This document shows positions 9,285 to 16,266 of a DNA stretch of 18,195 nucleotides, one piece after another; position 1 is the stretch's first letter, and every line of letters begins with the position of its first letter. Location: contig DATAHN010000095.1 of NCBI GenBank assembly GCA_036263155.1, forward strand, positions 1 through 18,195. Reading direction: 5' to 3'. Below the pieces are notes generated by a model. That model was not told where the DNA came from and searched no databases. It was given only the letters and a program-made list of their open reading frames with translations. The position numbers and the translations under genes are program-made. The DNA is from DASUBN01 sp036263155 (GTDB lineage Bacteria > Pseudomonadota > Gammaproteobacteria > Natronospirales > REEB76).

Positions 9285-9344
9285 CCGCCGGGCCGGCGGT
9301 CTGTGCTGGTAAGCTCGAGAGAACGGCGGTCAAGGCGGACCGCC
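9285..9344. repeat. GGCGGTC direct and inverted repeats between rubredoxin and thiD
   Basis: GGCGGTC occurs at 9295-9301 and again at 9325-9331, exactly 30 bases apart. An inverted copy, GACCGCC, is at 9338-9344 and forms a seven-base stem with the second copy around AAGGCG. CCGCC at 9285-9289 can pair with GGCGG in the first copy. Thirty bases is close to three helical turns, as expected for a protein bound to one DNA face, but chance in GC-rich DNA is possible. Confidence 0.35.
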
Positions 9345-9393
9345 AAGGTGCGCATTTTCGCACGGCTGCGCCGGAAGCGGAACCGGCCCAGGG

Positions 9394-9399
9394 TAAAAT
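9394..9399 (+). promoter_or_regulatory. Possible -10 box directly before thiD
   Basis: TAAAAT ends six bases before the thiD ATG. If it is a true -10 element, transcription would start at or next to the start codon, giving a leaderless or nearly leaderless message. There is no good -35 box and only a distant AGGG as ribosome-binding site. Confidence 0.3.
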
Positions 9400-9405
9400 T
9401 TAAAC

Positions 9406-10194
9406 ATGCGTAAAACCGACGTGCCCCCGGTGGTCCTGCTCATCGCCGGCAACGATCCTTCCGGAGGCGCCGGCCTCGCCGCCGACATCCAGGCGGTGAG
9501 CGCGGCAGGCGCGCATCCGGCGCCGGTGGTGGCGGCGCTCACGGTGCAGGATAGCCGCGACGTCTCGCGCGTGCAGGCGGTGGACGCGGCGCTGGTGGCG
9601 GAACAGGCCCGCGCAGTGCTGGCGGACATGCCGGTATCGGCGGTGAAGCTCGGCCTGCTCGCTGATGCCGCGGTGGGCCGCGCCGTGGCGGCACTGCTCG
9701 CGCAGCATCCCGAGATACCGCTGGTGGTGGACCCGGTGCTGGCTGCCTCCGGCGGTGGACGGCTCGCGGAGGACGCGCTTACCGACGTCTACCTGCGGCA
9801 GCTCTTCCCCCTGGCCCATCTCATCACGCCCAACGCCCCCGAGAGCCGTCGCTTCGCGCCTGATGCGGCGGACGTGCCGGCCCGGGCACGGATGCTGCTC
9901 GCCACCGGCGCGCAGCACGTGCTCATCAAAGGCGCCGACGAGGACAGTGTCGAGGTGCACAACCACCTGTTCGGCCCCGCCGGCCTGCACGAGGAGCGGG
10001 TGTGGCCGCGCCTGCCCGGCCGCTACCACGGTTCTGGCTGCACCCTGGCCTCCGCCATCGCAGCGCGCCTCGCGCTCGGTTCGGACATGGCCGAAGCGGT
10101 GCGCGACAGCCAGCACTATACCTGGGAAGCCCTCAAGCGGGGCTGGCAGCCGGGACGCGGCCAGCACATCCCGCGCCGGATCCCGCCGGCATGA
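9406..10194 (+). CDS. thiD: Hydroxymethylpyrimidine/phosphomethylpyrimidine kinase
   Basis: A 262-residue cytosolic ribokinase-family enzyme that phosphorylates the thiamine pyrimidine twice to HMP-PP. The N-terminal AGNDPSGGAGLAADIQA is the substrate-binding signature. VDPVLAASGG, LITPNAPE and LIKGAD follow in order, and the catalytic anion-hole motif HGSGCTLASAIAA sits near residue 208. The length matches E. coli ThiD (266). The ATG overlaps the next gene's start through ATGA at the stop, so thiD and thiE are translationally coupled and consecutive in the pathway. No thiamine-pyrophosphate riboswitch consensus was found in the 133-base gap upstream, so regulation by thiamine is not evident. 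Confidence 0.95.
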   Translation: MRKTDVPPVVLLIAGNDPSGGAGLAADIQAVSAAGAHPAPVVAALTVQDSRDVSRVQAVDAALVAEQARAVLADMPVSAVKLGLLADAAVGRAVAALLAQHPEIPLVVDPVLAASGGGRLAEDALTDVYLRQLFPLAHLITPNAPESRRFAPDAADVPARARMLLATGAQHVLIKGADEDSVEVHNHLFGPAGLHEERVWPRLPGRYHGSGCTLASAIAARLALGSDMAEAVRDSQHYTWEALKRGWQPGRGQHIPRRIPPA

Positions 10195-10805
10195 GTCTCA
10201 GGGGCCTCTACGCCATCACCGACGGCGCGCCGCTGCCTGAGCTGCTCACGACCGTGGAGGCCGCCCTGCGCGGCGGTGCGCGGCTGGTGCAGTACCGCGA
10301 GAAATCCGCCGATGCGGCGCGCCGGGAAGGCGAGGCTCGCATGCTCGTGGAGCTCTGCCGCGGCCACGGCGTGCCCCTCATCGTGAACGACGACGTGGAG
10401 CTCGCCGCCGCCGTCGGCGCCGACGGCGTGCACCTGGGCAAGGATGACGGCGAAGTGAGCGCGGCGCGGGTGTGCTTAGGTCCCCAGGCCCTCATCGGCG
10501 TCTCCTGCTACGACTCGCTGGAACGGGCGCTCGCGGCGGCGCGGGACGGCGCCGATTACGTGGCCTTCGGCAGCTTCTTCGCCTCCGGCAGCAAGCCTGC
10601 GGCGGTGCGCGCGCCTCTCTCGCTGCTGGAAGGGGCCCGCGGCCAGCTCGGCATCCCGCTCTGCGCCATCGGCGGCGTCACGCCGGAGAACGGCGCGGCG
10701 CTGGTGGCGGCGGGTGCGGACATGCTGGCAGTGATCCGCGGCGTGTTCGCCGCCGAGGATGTGGAGACGGCGGCGCGGAGCTACGCGACCTTATTCAAGC
10801 GCTGA
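10191..10805 (+). CDS. thiE: Thiamine-phosphate synthase
   Basis: A 204-residue TIM-barrel enzyme that joins HMP-PP, made by ThiD, to thiazole phosphate to give thiamine phosphate. In order: GLYAITDG at the start, VQYREKSAD with the pyrophosphate-binding Gln and Arg, IVNDDVELAAAVGADGVHLG, GVSCYDSLERAL, GADYVAFGSFFASGSKP and CAIGGVTPEN. All are family signatures and the length is normal. The start ATG lies inside the thiD stop (ATGA); a longer in-frame reading upstream overlaps thiD and has no homology. Its last 11 bases overlap the convergent PP2C gene. The thiE-to-hemL adjacency known from Pseudomonas and relatives is broken here by the kinase/phosphatase pair. Confidence 0.95.
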   Translation: MSLRGLYAITDGAPLPELLTTVEAALRGGARLVQYREKSADAARREGEARMLVELCRGHGVPLIVNDDVELAAAVGADGVHLGKDDGEVSAARVCLGPQALIGVSCYDSLERALAAARDGADYVAFGSFFASGSKPAAVRAPLSLLEGARGQLGIPLCAIGGVTPENGAALVAAGADMLAVIRGVFAAEDVETAARSYATLFKR

Positions 10806-11601
10806 CGTACACCGCAATCGCGGTGTAATTGTCCTGACTGGGATGTATGGCCTCCGCCACCTGCCCACTGAGGTGCGTGAGCAGCGCCTGCGGATCGGCG
10901 CTGCGGGCCACGGTGGCCTCCATCTGCCAGCCGGCGAAGTGCTCCCACAGGCCATCGCTGCACAGGAGCAGCACGTCCCCCACCCGGGGCGGCATGCCGG
11001 CGGCGCGCGTGCTGATCAGCAGCGCATTGTCGCCGCCCAGGCAACTGATGAGACGCGAGCGCTCCGGGTGGCTGGTCACGTCGGCCTCGGCGATCTCTCC
11101 GGCGGAGACCAGGAGCTGCACCACGCTGTGGTCGCGGGTGCGCCAGACGAGCTTGCCGTCGCGGAAATGGTAGAGCCGCGAGTCACCGCAGTGGGCCCAG
11201 GCCATCCCGTCGGCGCCGATGCCGAGCAGCACCAGGGTGCTGCGCATGGTGGCGTGCTCCGGCTCGGCCTTCTGCCGGGCCTTGAGCTGGGCGTGGGCCC
11301 CGCTCACCGCCTGCTTCAGCTTGTCCTCCAGGCGCGGCGCGACACTGTGCTCCAGCGACGCAAGTCCCGCTTCCACCACCACCTCCGCCGCGCGCGCGCC
11401 GCCCCGGTGGCCGCCGAGGCCGTCCGCCAGCGCGTAGTAGCCGATGCCGCTGCCCGCGATACCGAGCCGGTCCTCGTTGTAGGTGCGCATGCCACGGGCG
11501 CTGAAGGCCGCGCTCAGGAGCTTGAGGCCGTTGCCCAGGATGACGTCGGGAAGGGGCGTCGCACTGCCCTCGGCGAGGGCCTGCGGCGCGGCCGCGTTCA
11601 C
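10795..11601 (-). CDS. PP2C-family protein Ser/Thr phosphatase
   Basis: A 268-residue soluble metal-dependent phosphatase that probably reverses the work of the kinase encoded just upstream. Motifs in order: SARGMRTYNED (Glu43, Asp44), ALADGLGGHRGG (Asp60), WAHCGDSRLYHF, RSRLISCLGG, LLLCSDGLWEHF and DNYTAIAVYV. The aspartates expected to bind the two metal ions are all there. No transmembrane helix or regulatory domain is seen. I chose GTG 11601 because it overlaps the kinase stop as GTGA, a classic coupling arrangement; an upstream in-frame ATG at 11676 would add 25 residues lying inside the kinase's TonB domain. Its 3' end overlaps thiE by 11 bases on the opposite strand. Confidence 0.92.
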   Translation of the reverse strand: MNAAAPQALAEGSATPLPDVILGNGLKLLSAAFSARGMRTYNEDRLGIAGSGIGYYALADGLGGHRGGARAAEVVVEAGLASLEHSVAPRLEDKLKQAVSGAHAQLKARQKAEPEHATMRSTLVLLGIGADGMAWAHCGDSRLYHFRDGKLVWRTRDHSVVQLLVSAGEIAEADVTSHPERSRLISCLGGDNALLISTRAAGMPPRVGDVLLLCSDGLWEHFAGWQMEATVARSADPQALLTHLSGQVAEAIHPSQDNYTAIAVYVSA

Positions 11602-13682
11602 GGCTTGAAGTCCACGCGCATGCGGATGCGCTTGCGCTGGCGCACGCCGTCCTTGGTGTAGGGCGAGAACACCCAACCGTGCACCGCGTGCATGGCCGCA
11701 TCGTCGAAGACGTCCTTGGGAGAAGCATCCACCACCTCGATGCTGGAGGTGCTGCCGTCTACGTTGACGTTGAATTCGAGTTCCACCCAGCCTGCGACCT
11801 TGTCTTTCACGCTGGAGGGATACTTGGGGACAGGATTGCTTAGAAGCTTGGGCATCACTTCATTGGCGGCCGGTGCGGGCGCAGTCTTCCCCAGGCCGGT
11901 GGCCGCCACGGCGGAGCTGCTCTTGGGCTGCGTCTTGGCGAGGCGCTTGGGCGGTGCTTCCTTCTTCATGGACTTCTTGGGCGCCGCCGCGGGCACGGGC
12001 CGCGCCGCCTTCAGGGCCTCCGCCAGGGCGCTGCGGGCCTGCGCTATATAAGGGTCGTCCGGTGCCTGGGTCTCCAAGTCATGCAGTGCCTCGGTGGCAT
12101 TGGGCTGAGCCGGCGCCGAGAGCTGCTTCTTCATCAGCAGGTCCTTGAAGCGGGCCTCGAGCTGCGCGGTGGCAGCCGCCTTCTGCAGTTTCGCCAGCGT
12201 CGCCTCAGCCTCGGCGCGGTGGGCGCAATCGCCGCAAGCCTGCAGATAGTCCTGATAGGCGTCGATCTTGTCGGCCGCCACGGCGGCCTGGAAGCGCGCC
12301 TCCTCCCCACCGCCGCCGGTGCGGCGCGCATACACCAGGATCGACACGGCGAGCACCAGCATCACCAGCGCCGTGAGCACGATACGCACACCGCGCGGCT
12401 CCTTGAGCTGGCGCGCCACGCGCCCGGTGAGGGTATTGGGCTCCTGCGCCACGGAGTCCAGCGCCGTCTCCCAGCGCAGGCGCACGCCCGCGAGCCAGGC
12501 CCGCAGGTGCTGCTTGAGCGGCGTACGCTGGACCAGCATCTCGGTGGCATTGGGGCGGCGGGTGCCCTCGATGAGCGGCCCGAGGCTGTCCTGCTTCTCG
12601 GTCGGGAACGAGACCACGGTGGCCTCGGAGGCGGAGACCCCATGCCGCGTGCCGCGGCTCTCTGCCGGCAGCGTCGGCACTGACATCACCCCGTGCTGCA
12701 GTTCCGGCACTTCCTGCAGGCTCTCCGGCACCTCGATCACCTGCGGCGGCACCGGCGAGCCGCGCATGCGCTCGCGGAACTCATGGGCGCTCTGCGGGCG
12801 GTCGCGCACCCGGAACTGCAAGGCCCAGTCCACACATTCCAGGAGCTGGCGCGAGTACTGCTCGGCGCCGCGCACGTTGGCGACCGCGTAGGGATCCTCG
12901 GCGCCATCGCTGATGGCGGCGCTGCGGCGCGCCGCGTCCGCCGGTGCATGCCCGAACATGCAGTAGTAGAGGCTAGCGCCGACCGCGTACAGGTCGCTCC
13001 AGGCGCCCTGGCGGCCGTCACTGGAATATTGCTCGATGGGCGCATAACCCGGCGTCACCAGCGAGGTGAGGCTGCGACTCTGGGCGCCGATGGCCTGGCG
13101 CACCGCGCCGAAGTCGATGAGCATAGGCCCGCCGTAGGCCCGCACGTAGATGTTGCTAGGCTTGATGTCGCGGTGCACGAGCTGCAGGCGGTGCAGCGCT
13201 TCCAGTCCATCCAGCACCGGCAGGAAGATCCCGAGCAGCCGGCCTTCGTCCAGGGTGGGCCCATAGCGCTTGAGGTACTGGCTAAGGGTCATGCCGGGCT
13301 CGAAGTCCATCACCATGTAGGCGGTGCTGTTCGCCTCGAGCAGGCGCGACACGCGCACGATGTTCGGATGCTTGAAGCGCGCCAGCGCGCGCGCCTCCTC
13401 CTTGAAGCGCTCCAGCCCCCAGCTGTAGGAGTCGGCGTCGAACTCGGACTTGGGCACCACGCTATTGTCGGCGTTGCGCACCGCGAATTCCTGCGGCAGG
13501 AACTCCTTGATGGCGACCAGCGAGTTGAGGTTGGTGTCCTGGGCGAGGTAAGTCAGGCCGAAGCCGCCGTGTCCGAGCAGCCGACCGATGATGTATTCCT
13601 GGAGCCTGTGGCCAATCGCGAGGGCGCTGGCATGTGTCGGCACTTGATGGACCCCTGCGAGGAAATGCGCCTTCAACCGCAT
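11598..13682 (-). CDS. Transmembrane Ser/Thr protein kinase with periplasmic TonB C-terminal domain
   Basis: A 694-residue Hanks-type kinase. Residues about 29-300 are the kinase domain, with all key residues: GHGGFG loop (37-42), Lys59 in AIKEFLP, Glu95/Glu96, HRDIKPSN (Asp172), DFGAVR (Asp190) and TPGYAPIEQY. A linker leads to one transmembrane helix (434-451). Outside the membrane are a repeat-like helical stretch containing CGDC (483-486), a basic Lys/Pro-rich spacer, and a TonB C-terminal domain at 617-694 (PKYP, GWVELEFNV, FDDAAMHAV, WVFSP). The helix lacks the SxxxH motif of energised TonB. Expected topology is kinase inside, TonB domain in the periplasm. It is coupled by GTGA to the PP2C gene. 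A GTG start at 13643 with AGGGG eight bases ahead is a good alternative to this ATG. Catalytic activity is expected; the signal and targets are unknown. Confidence 0.92.
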   Translation of the reverse strand: MRLKAHFLAGVHQVPTHASALAIGHRLQEYIIGRLLGHGGFGLTYLAQDTNLNSLVAIKEFLPQEFAVRNADNSVVPKSEFDADSYSWGLERFKEEARALARFKHPNIVRVSRLLEANSTAYMVMDFEPGMTLSQYLKRYGPTLDEGRLLGIFLPVLDGLEALHRLQLVHRDIKPSNIYVRAYGGPMLIDFGAVRQAIGAQSRSLTSLVTPGYAPIEQYSSDGRQGAWSDLYAVGASLYYCMFGHAPADAARRSAAISDGAEDPYAVANVRGAEQYSRQLLECVDWALQFRVRDRPQSAHEFRERMRGSPVPPQVIEVPESLQEVPELQHGVMSVPTLPAESRGTRHGVSASEATVVSFPTEKQDSLGPLIEGTRRPNATEMLVQRTPLKQHLRAWLAGVRLRWETALDSVAQEPNTLTGRVARQLKEPRGVRIVLTALVMLVLAVSILVYARRTGGGGEEARFQAAVAADKIDAYQDYLQACGDCAHRAEAEATLAKLQKAAATAQLEARFKDLLMKKQLSAPAQPNATEALHDLETQAPDDPYIAQARSALAEALKAARPVPAAAPKKSMKKEAPPKRLAKTQPKSSSAVAATGLGKTAPAPAANEVMPKLLSNPVPKYPSSVKDKVAGWVELEFNVNVDGSTSSIEVVDASPKDVFDDAAMHAVHGWVFSPYTKDGVRQRKRIRMRVDFKP

Positions 13683-13703
13683 TCTGCCCGTCCCGGGATG
13701 GGT

Positions 13704-13734
13704 TTGCGAGTTGCGTCGGCCCGGTGCGTATTAT
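13704..13734 (+). promoter_or_regulatory. Possible hemL promoter
   Basis: TATTAT at 13729-13734 is a fair -10 box, with TTGCGA 19 bases upstream at 13704-13709; this spacing is longer than ideal. It would give a leader of about 85 bases. The 141-base gap must also hold the kinase promoter, for which nothing clear was found. Confidence 0.28.
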
Positions 13735-13823
13735 GTCATTAAACGCGACACCGCTCGACGGACCCGCGCACAGGCCTCCTGTAACATACGCAGCCACGGT
13801 CTTGTTTCTAGAGGTCCCTTTCC

Positions 13824-15107
13824 TTGTCCGACACCCTGTTCCAGGACGCCCAGCGCTACATCCCCGGCGGCGTGAACTCACCGGTGCGCGCCTTCAAGGG
13901 CGTGGGCGGCGATCCCCTCTTCATCCGGCGCGCCGAGGGTGCATATCTCTACGACGAGGACGGCCGCCGTTACATCGACTACGTGGGCTCCTGGGGTCCG
14001 ATGCTCGCCGGTCACGCCAACGCCAAGGTGGTCGAGGCGGTGCGTCGCGCCGCTGGCGACGGTCTCTCCTTCGGCGCGCCCACGGAGCTCGAGACGCGCC
14101 TCGCCGAGCGCATCTGCCGCCTGGTGCCCTCCATCGAGATGGTGCGCATGGTCAGCTCCGGCACCGAGGCCACCATGAGCGCGATCCGGCTCGCGCGCGG
14201 CCACACCGGACGCGACAAGATCGTGAAGTTCGAAGGCTGCTACCACGGACACGCCGACTCGCTGCTGGTGAAAGCGGGATCGGGCGCTCTCACCCTGGGC
14301 GTGCCGAGTTCCGCCGGCGTGCCGGCGGCGCTCGCCGCCCTCACCCTCACCCTGCCCTACAACGACGCCGGCGCGGTGGAAGCGCTGTTCCGCGAGCAGG
14401 GCGACGGCATCGCCTGCGTGATCGTGGAACCGGTGGCCGGCAACATGAACTGCGTGCTACCCGCGCCCGGATTCCTGGAGGCGCTGCGGACCGCCTGCAC
14501 CCGGCACGGCGCCCTGCTCATCTTCGACGAGGTGATGACGGGCTTCCGCGTCGCCAAGGGCGGCGCCCAGGCGCTCTACAAGATCACTCCCGACCTCACC
14601 ACCCTCGGCAAGGTCATCGGCGGCGGCATGCCGGTGGGCGCGTTCGGCGGGCGGCGCGAGGTGATGCAGAAGATCGCGCCGCTTGGCCCCGTGTACCAGG
14701 CCGGCACGCTCTCCGGTAATCCGGTGGCCATGGCGGCAGGCCTCGCCATGCTCGACATCGTGGAGAAGCCGGGCTTCCACGCCGCCCTGGACAAGAAGAC
14801 GCAGAAGCTCGCCAAGGGCCTGGCCGCAGCCGCCAAGGAAAGCGGCCTGCCCTTCGTGTGCAATGCAGTCTGCGGCATGTTCGGCCTGTACTTCACCCGC
14901 GAGCCGGCCGTCGCCAACTACGCCCAGGTCATGGCCTCGGACGTGGAGGCCTTCAAGCGCTTCTTCCACGGCATGCTGGCGGAAGGGGTCTACCTCGCCC
15001 CCTCGGCCTTCGAGGCGGGGTTCATGTCCGCCGCCCACAGCGACTCGGACATCGCCGCCACCCTCGCGGCCGCCCGTCGGGTGATGGCCGGCATGGCCGC
15101 CGGATGA
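13824..15107 (+). CDS. hemL: Glutamate-1-semialdehyde 2,1-aminomutase
   Basis: A 427-residue PLP enzyme that turns glutamate-1-semialdehyde into 5-aminolevulinate, the second step of the C5 route to heme. YIPGGVNSPVRAFKGVGG at the start, YVGSWGPMLAGHA, SSGTEATMSAIRLARG, EGCYHGHAD, IFDEVMTGFR and Lys263 in TLGKVIGGGMPVGAFGG (the PLP lysine) are all present, and the length matches E. coli HemL. The start is a TTG: an in-frame TAG lies five codons upstream, there is no ATG or GTG before the conserved N-terminus, and AGAGG lies about nine bases ahead. It follows thiE in many relatives; here it is separated by the kinase/phosphatase pair. Confidence 0.96.
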   Translation: MSDTLFQDAQRYIPGGVNSPVRAFKGVGGDPLFIRRAEGAYLYDEDGRRYIDYVGSWGPMLAGHANAKVVEAVRRAAGDGLSFGAPTELETRLAERICRLVPSIEMVRMVSSGTEATMSAIRLARGHTGRDKIVKFEGCYHGHADSLLVKAGSGALTLGVPSSAGVPAALAALTLTLPYNDAGAVEALFREQGDGIACVIVEPVAGNMNCVLPAPGFLEALRTACTRHGALLIFDEVMTGFRVAKGGAQALYKITPDLTTLGKVIGGGMPVGAFGGRREVMQKIAPLGPVYQAGTLSGNPVAMAAGLAMLDIVEKPGFHAALDKKTQKLAKGLAAAAKESGLPFVCNAVCGMFGLYFTREPAVANYAQVMASDVEAFKRFFHGMLAEGVYLAPSAFEAGFMSAAHSDSDIAATLAAARRVMAGMAAG

Positions 15108-15181
15108 CATACCCGGCGATTTGCGGCACTATTTAGCCAGGGTCGAAGTGCCAGAAGAATAAAGCCACGAGGAATACCGAG

Positions 15182-15634
15182 ATGGCGTTGGCAAAGATAT
15201 TCCGGTTCCTCCGGGACGAGGAGCATCAGCAGCTCCTGCAGAGCTCCGAGCGCAAGGCGTTCAAGCCGGGCGAGGTGCTCATACAGGAGGGTTCGCGCCA
15301 GACTTCCCTGTACGTGATCGTGAAGGGCGACGTCAAGGTACAGCGCGACCACGACGGCTTCGCCATCGAGCTCTCACGACATGGGCCCGGCGAGATCTTC
15401 GGCGACATGTCCTTCATCGAAGGCCAGGCCGCCAGCGCCACCGTGATCGCCGGCGACGAGGAAGTGCTGGTGTTCATCATCACCCATGCCCACATCAGCA
15501 CGCTCATGAGCCAGAACCCCGCCTTCGCGGCGCGGTTCTATCAGTCGCTGGCGGAGATACTTTCCCGGCGGTTGCGTGAGACGACCAACCTGGTCCAAAA
15601 GGATGCAGCAGCCGTTTGGGGTAACCCGGAATAA
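15182..15634 (+). CDS. Stand-alone cyclic nucleotide-binding-fold protein
   Basis: A 150-residue cytosolic protein consisting almost only of a CRP-like beta-barrel (about residues 7-115) and a C-terminal helix, with no helix-turn-helix. The barrel has FKPGEVLIQEGS, LYVIVKGDVKV and the phosphate-binding-cassette region GEIFGDMSFIEGQAASATV. Aligned to E. coli CRP, the Glu72 position is Asp75 and the Arg82 position, which holds the cyclic phosphate, is Ala84. Binding of cAMP in the usual way is therefore doubtful. GAGGA lies about ten bases before the ATG. It starts 74 bases after hemL and ends before a bidirectional terminator. It may be a small regulatory or scaffold partner; the function is unknown. 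Confidence 0.87.
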   Translation: MALAKIFRFLRDEEHQQLLQSSERKAFKPGEVLIQEGSRQTSLYVIVKGDVKVQRDHDGFAIELSRHGPGEIFGDMSFIEGQAASATVIAGDEEVLVFIITHAHISTLMSQNPAFAARFYQSLAEILSRRLRETTNLVQKDAAAVWGNPE

Positions 15635-15654
15635 GGCCCGGGAACTTCCGGATG

Positions 15655-15687
15655 CAGAAAGCGCGACCCCGGTCGCGCTTTTCGTTT
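15655..15687. terminator. Bidirectional rho-independent terminator
   Basis: AAAGCGCGACC (15658-15668) and GGTCGCGCTTT (15671-15681) form a perfect stem with a small C-rich loop, followed by TTTTCGTTT on the plus strand and an A/T-rich flank on the other. It lies between convergent genes, 24 bases after the cyclic-nucleotide-fold gene and 12 bases after the end of the Lon-domain gene, and can serve both. Confidence 0.88.
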
Positions 15688-15692
15688 CAGGG

Positions 15693-16265
15693 TCAATCGA
15701 CGGTGAAAGATTGGACCAGCGTCTGGAGGATCTCCAGACGCTTCAGGGGGTCATCTAGTTCCAAGAGGTACTGGCGCTGTGCCAGGTTGATGGGCAGCAC
15801 TTCCGCGAGGCGGTTGCCCACCCAGCCGGCGTCGGCGTAGTTGAGTTCCGTCTCCTCCGCCTCCAGTTGCTGCAGCACCTGCTTCAGCAGCTCCGCCAGC
15901 ATGCGCCGGGGTTCCGGCACCGCCACCAGGGGATCCTCCGGCAGGAACTCCACCTCGCCCAGGTTGAGGCCGTCCGCCTGGGTACGCACCGTGCCCACCC
16001 GGAAGCGGCGCGCGCCCCGTGCCAGGATGTGGAGCAGGCCATCCTCGCCGCGGCTCCAGTCGCCGATCTCGGCCAGCGTCCCTACCGCGTGCACCTTGGC
16101 CTTGCCGGTCTCGGCTCCCTCCTTGATTAGGCAGACGCCGAAGCCGTGGCCCTCCTTCATGCACTGGCTCACCATGTCGATGTAACGGGTCTCGAAGATG
16201 CGCAGCGGCAGTGCGCCGCCCGGGAACAGCACGGTGTTGAGGGGGAAGATGGGGATCTCGGCCAC
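15693..16265 (-). CDS. Lon N-terminal (substrate-binding) domain protein
   Basis: A 190-residue protein made only of the domain found at the N-terminus of Lon protease (LON substrate-binding domain, COG2802-type). The start IPIFPLNTVLFPGGALPLRIFE is the family signature; GTLAEIG, HILARGARRFRV and a helical second half with LAEVLPINLAQRQYLLE follow. There is no AAA+ or protease part, and this length is normal for the stand-alone family, so it is not a broken lon gene. It starts one base after the mpl stop and is probably co-transcribed. The function of the stand-alone proteins is not established; binding of unfolded or tagged proteins is a guess. Confidence 0.9.
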   Translation of the reverse strand: MAEIPIFPLNTVLFPGGALPLRIFETRYIDMVSQCMKEGHGFGVCLIKEGAETGKAKVHAVGTLAEIGDWSRGEDGLLHILARGARRFRVGTVRTQADGLNLGEVEFLPEDPLVAVPEPRRMLAELLKQVLQQLEAEETELNYADAGWVGNRLAEVLPINLAQRQYLLELDDPLKRLEILQTLVQSFTVD

Positions 16266-16266
16266 G

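Noticed and set aside
9273..9405. A thiamine-pyrophosphate riboswitch before thiD
   Set aside because: The CTGAGA and ACCTGATCTGGATAATGCC-type blocks are absent.
15693..16265. A truncated lon protease gene
   Set aside because: The stand-alone Lon N-terminal domain family has this length and the frame is intact on both ends, so it is a complete gene and not a fragment.
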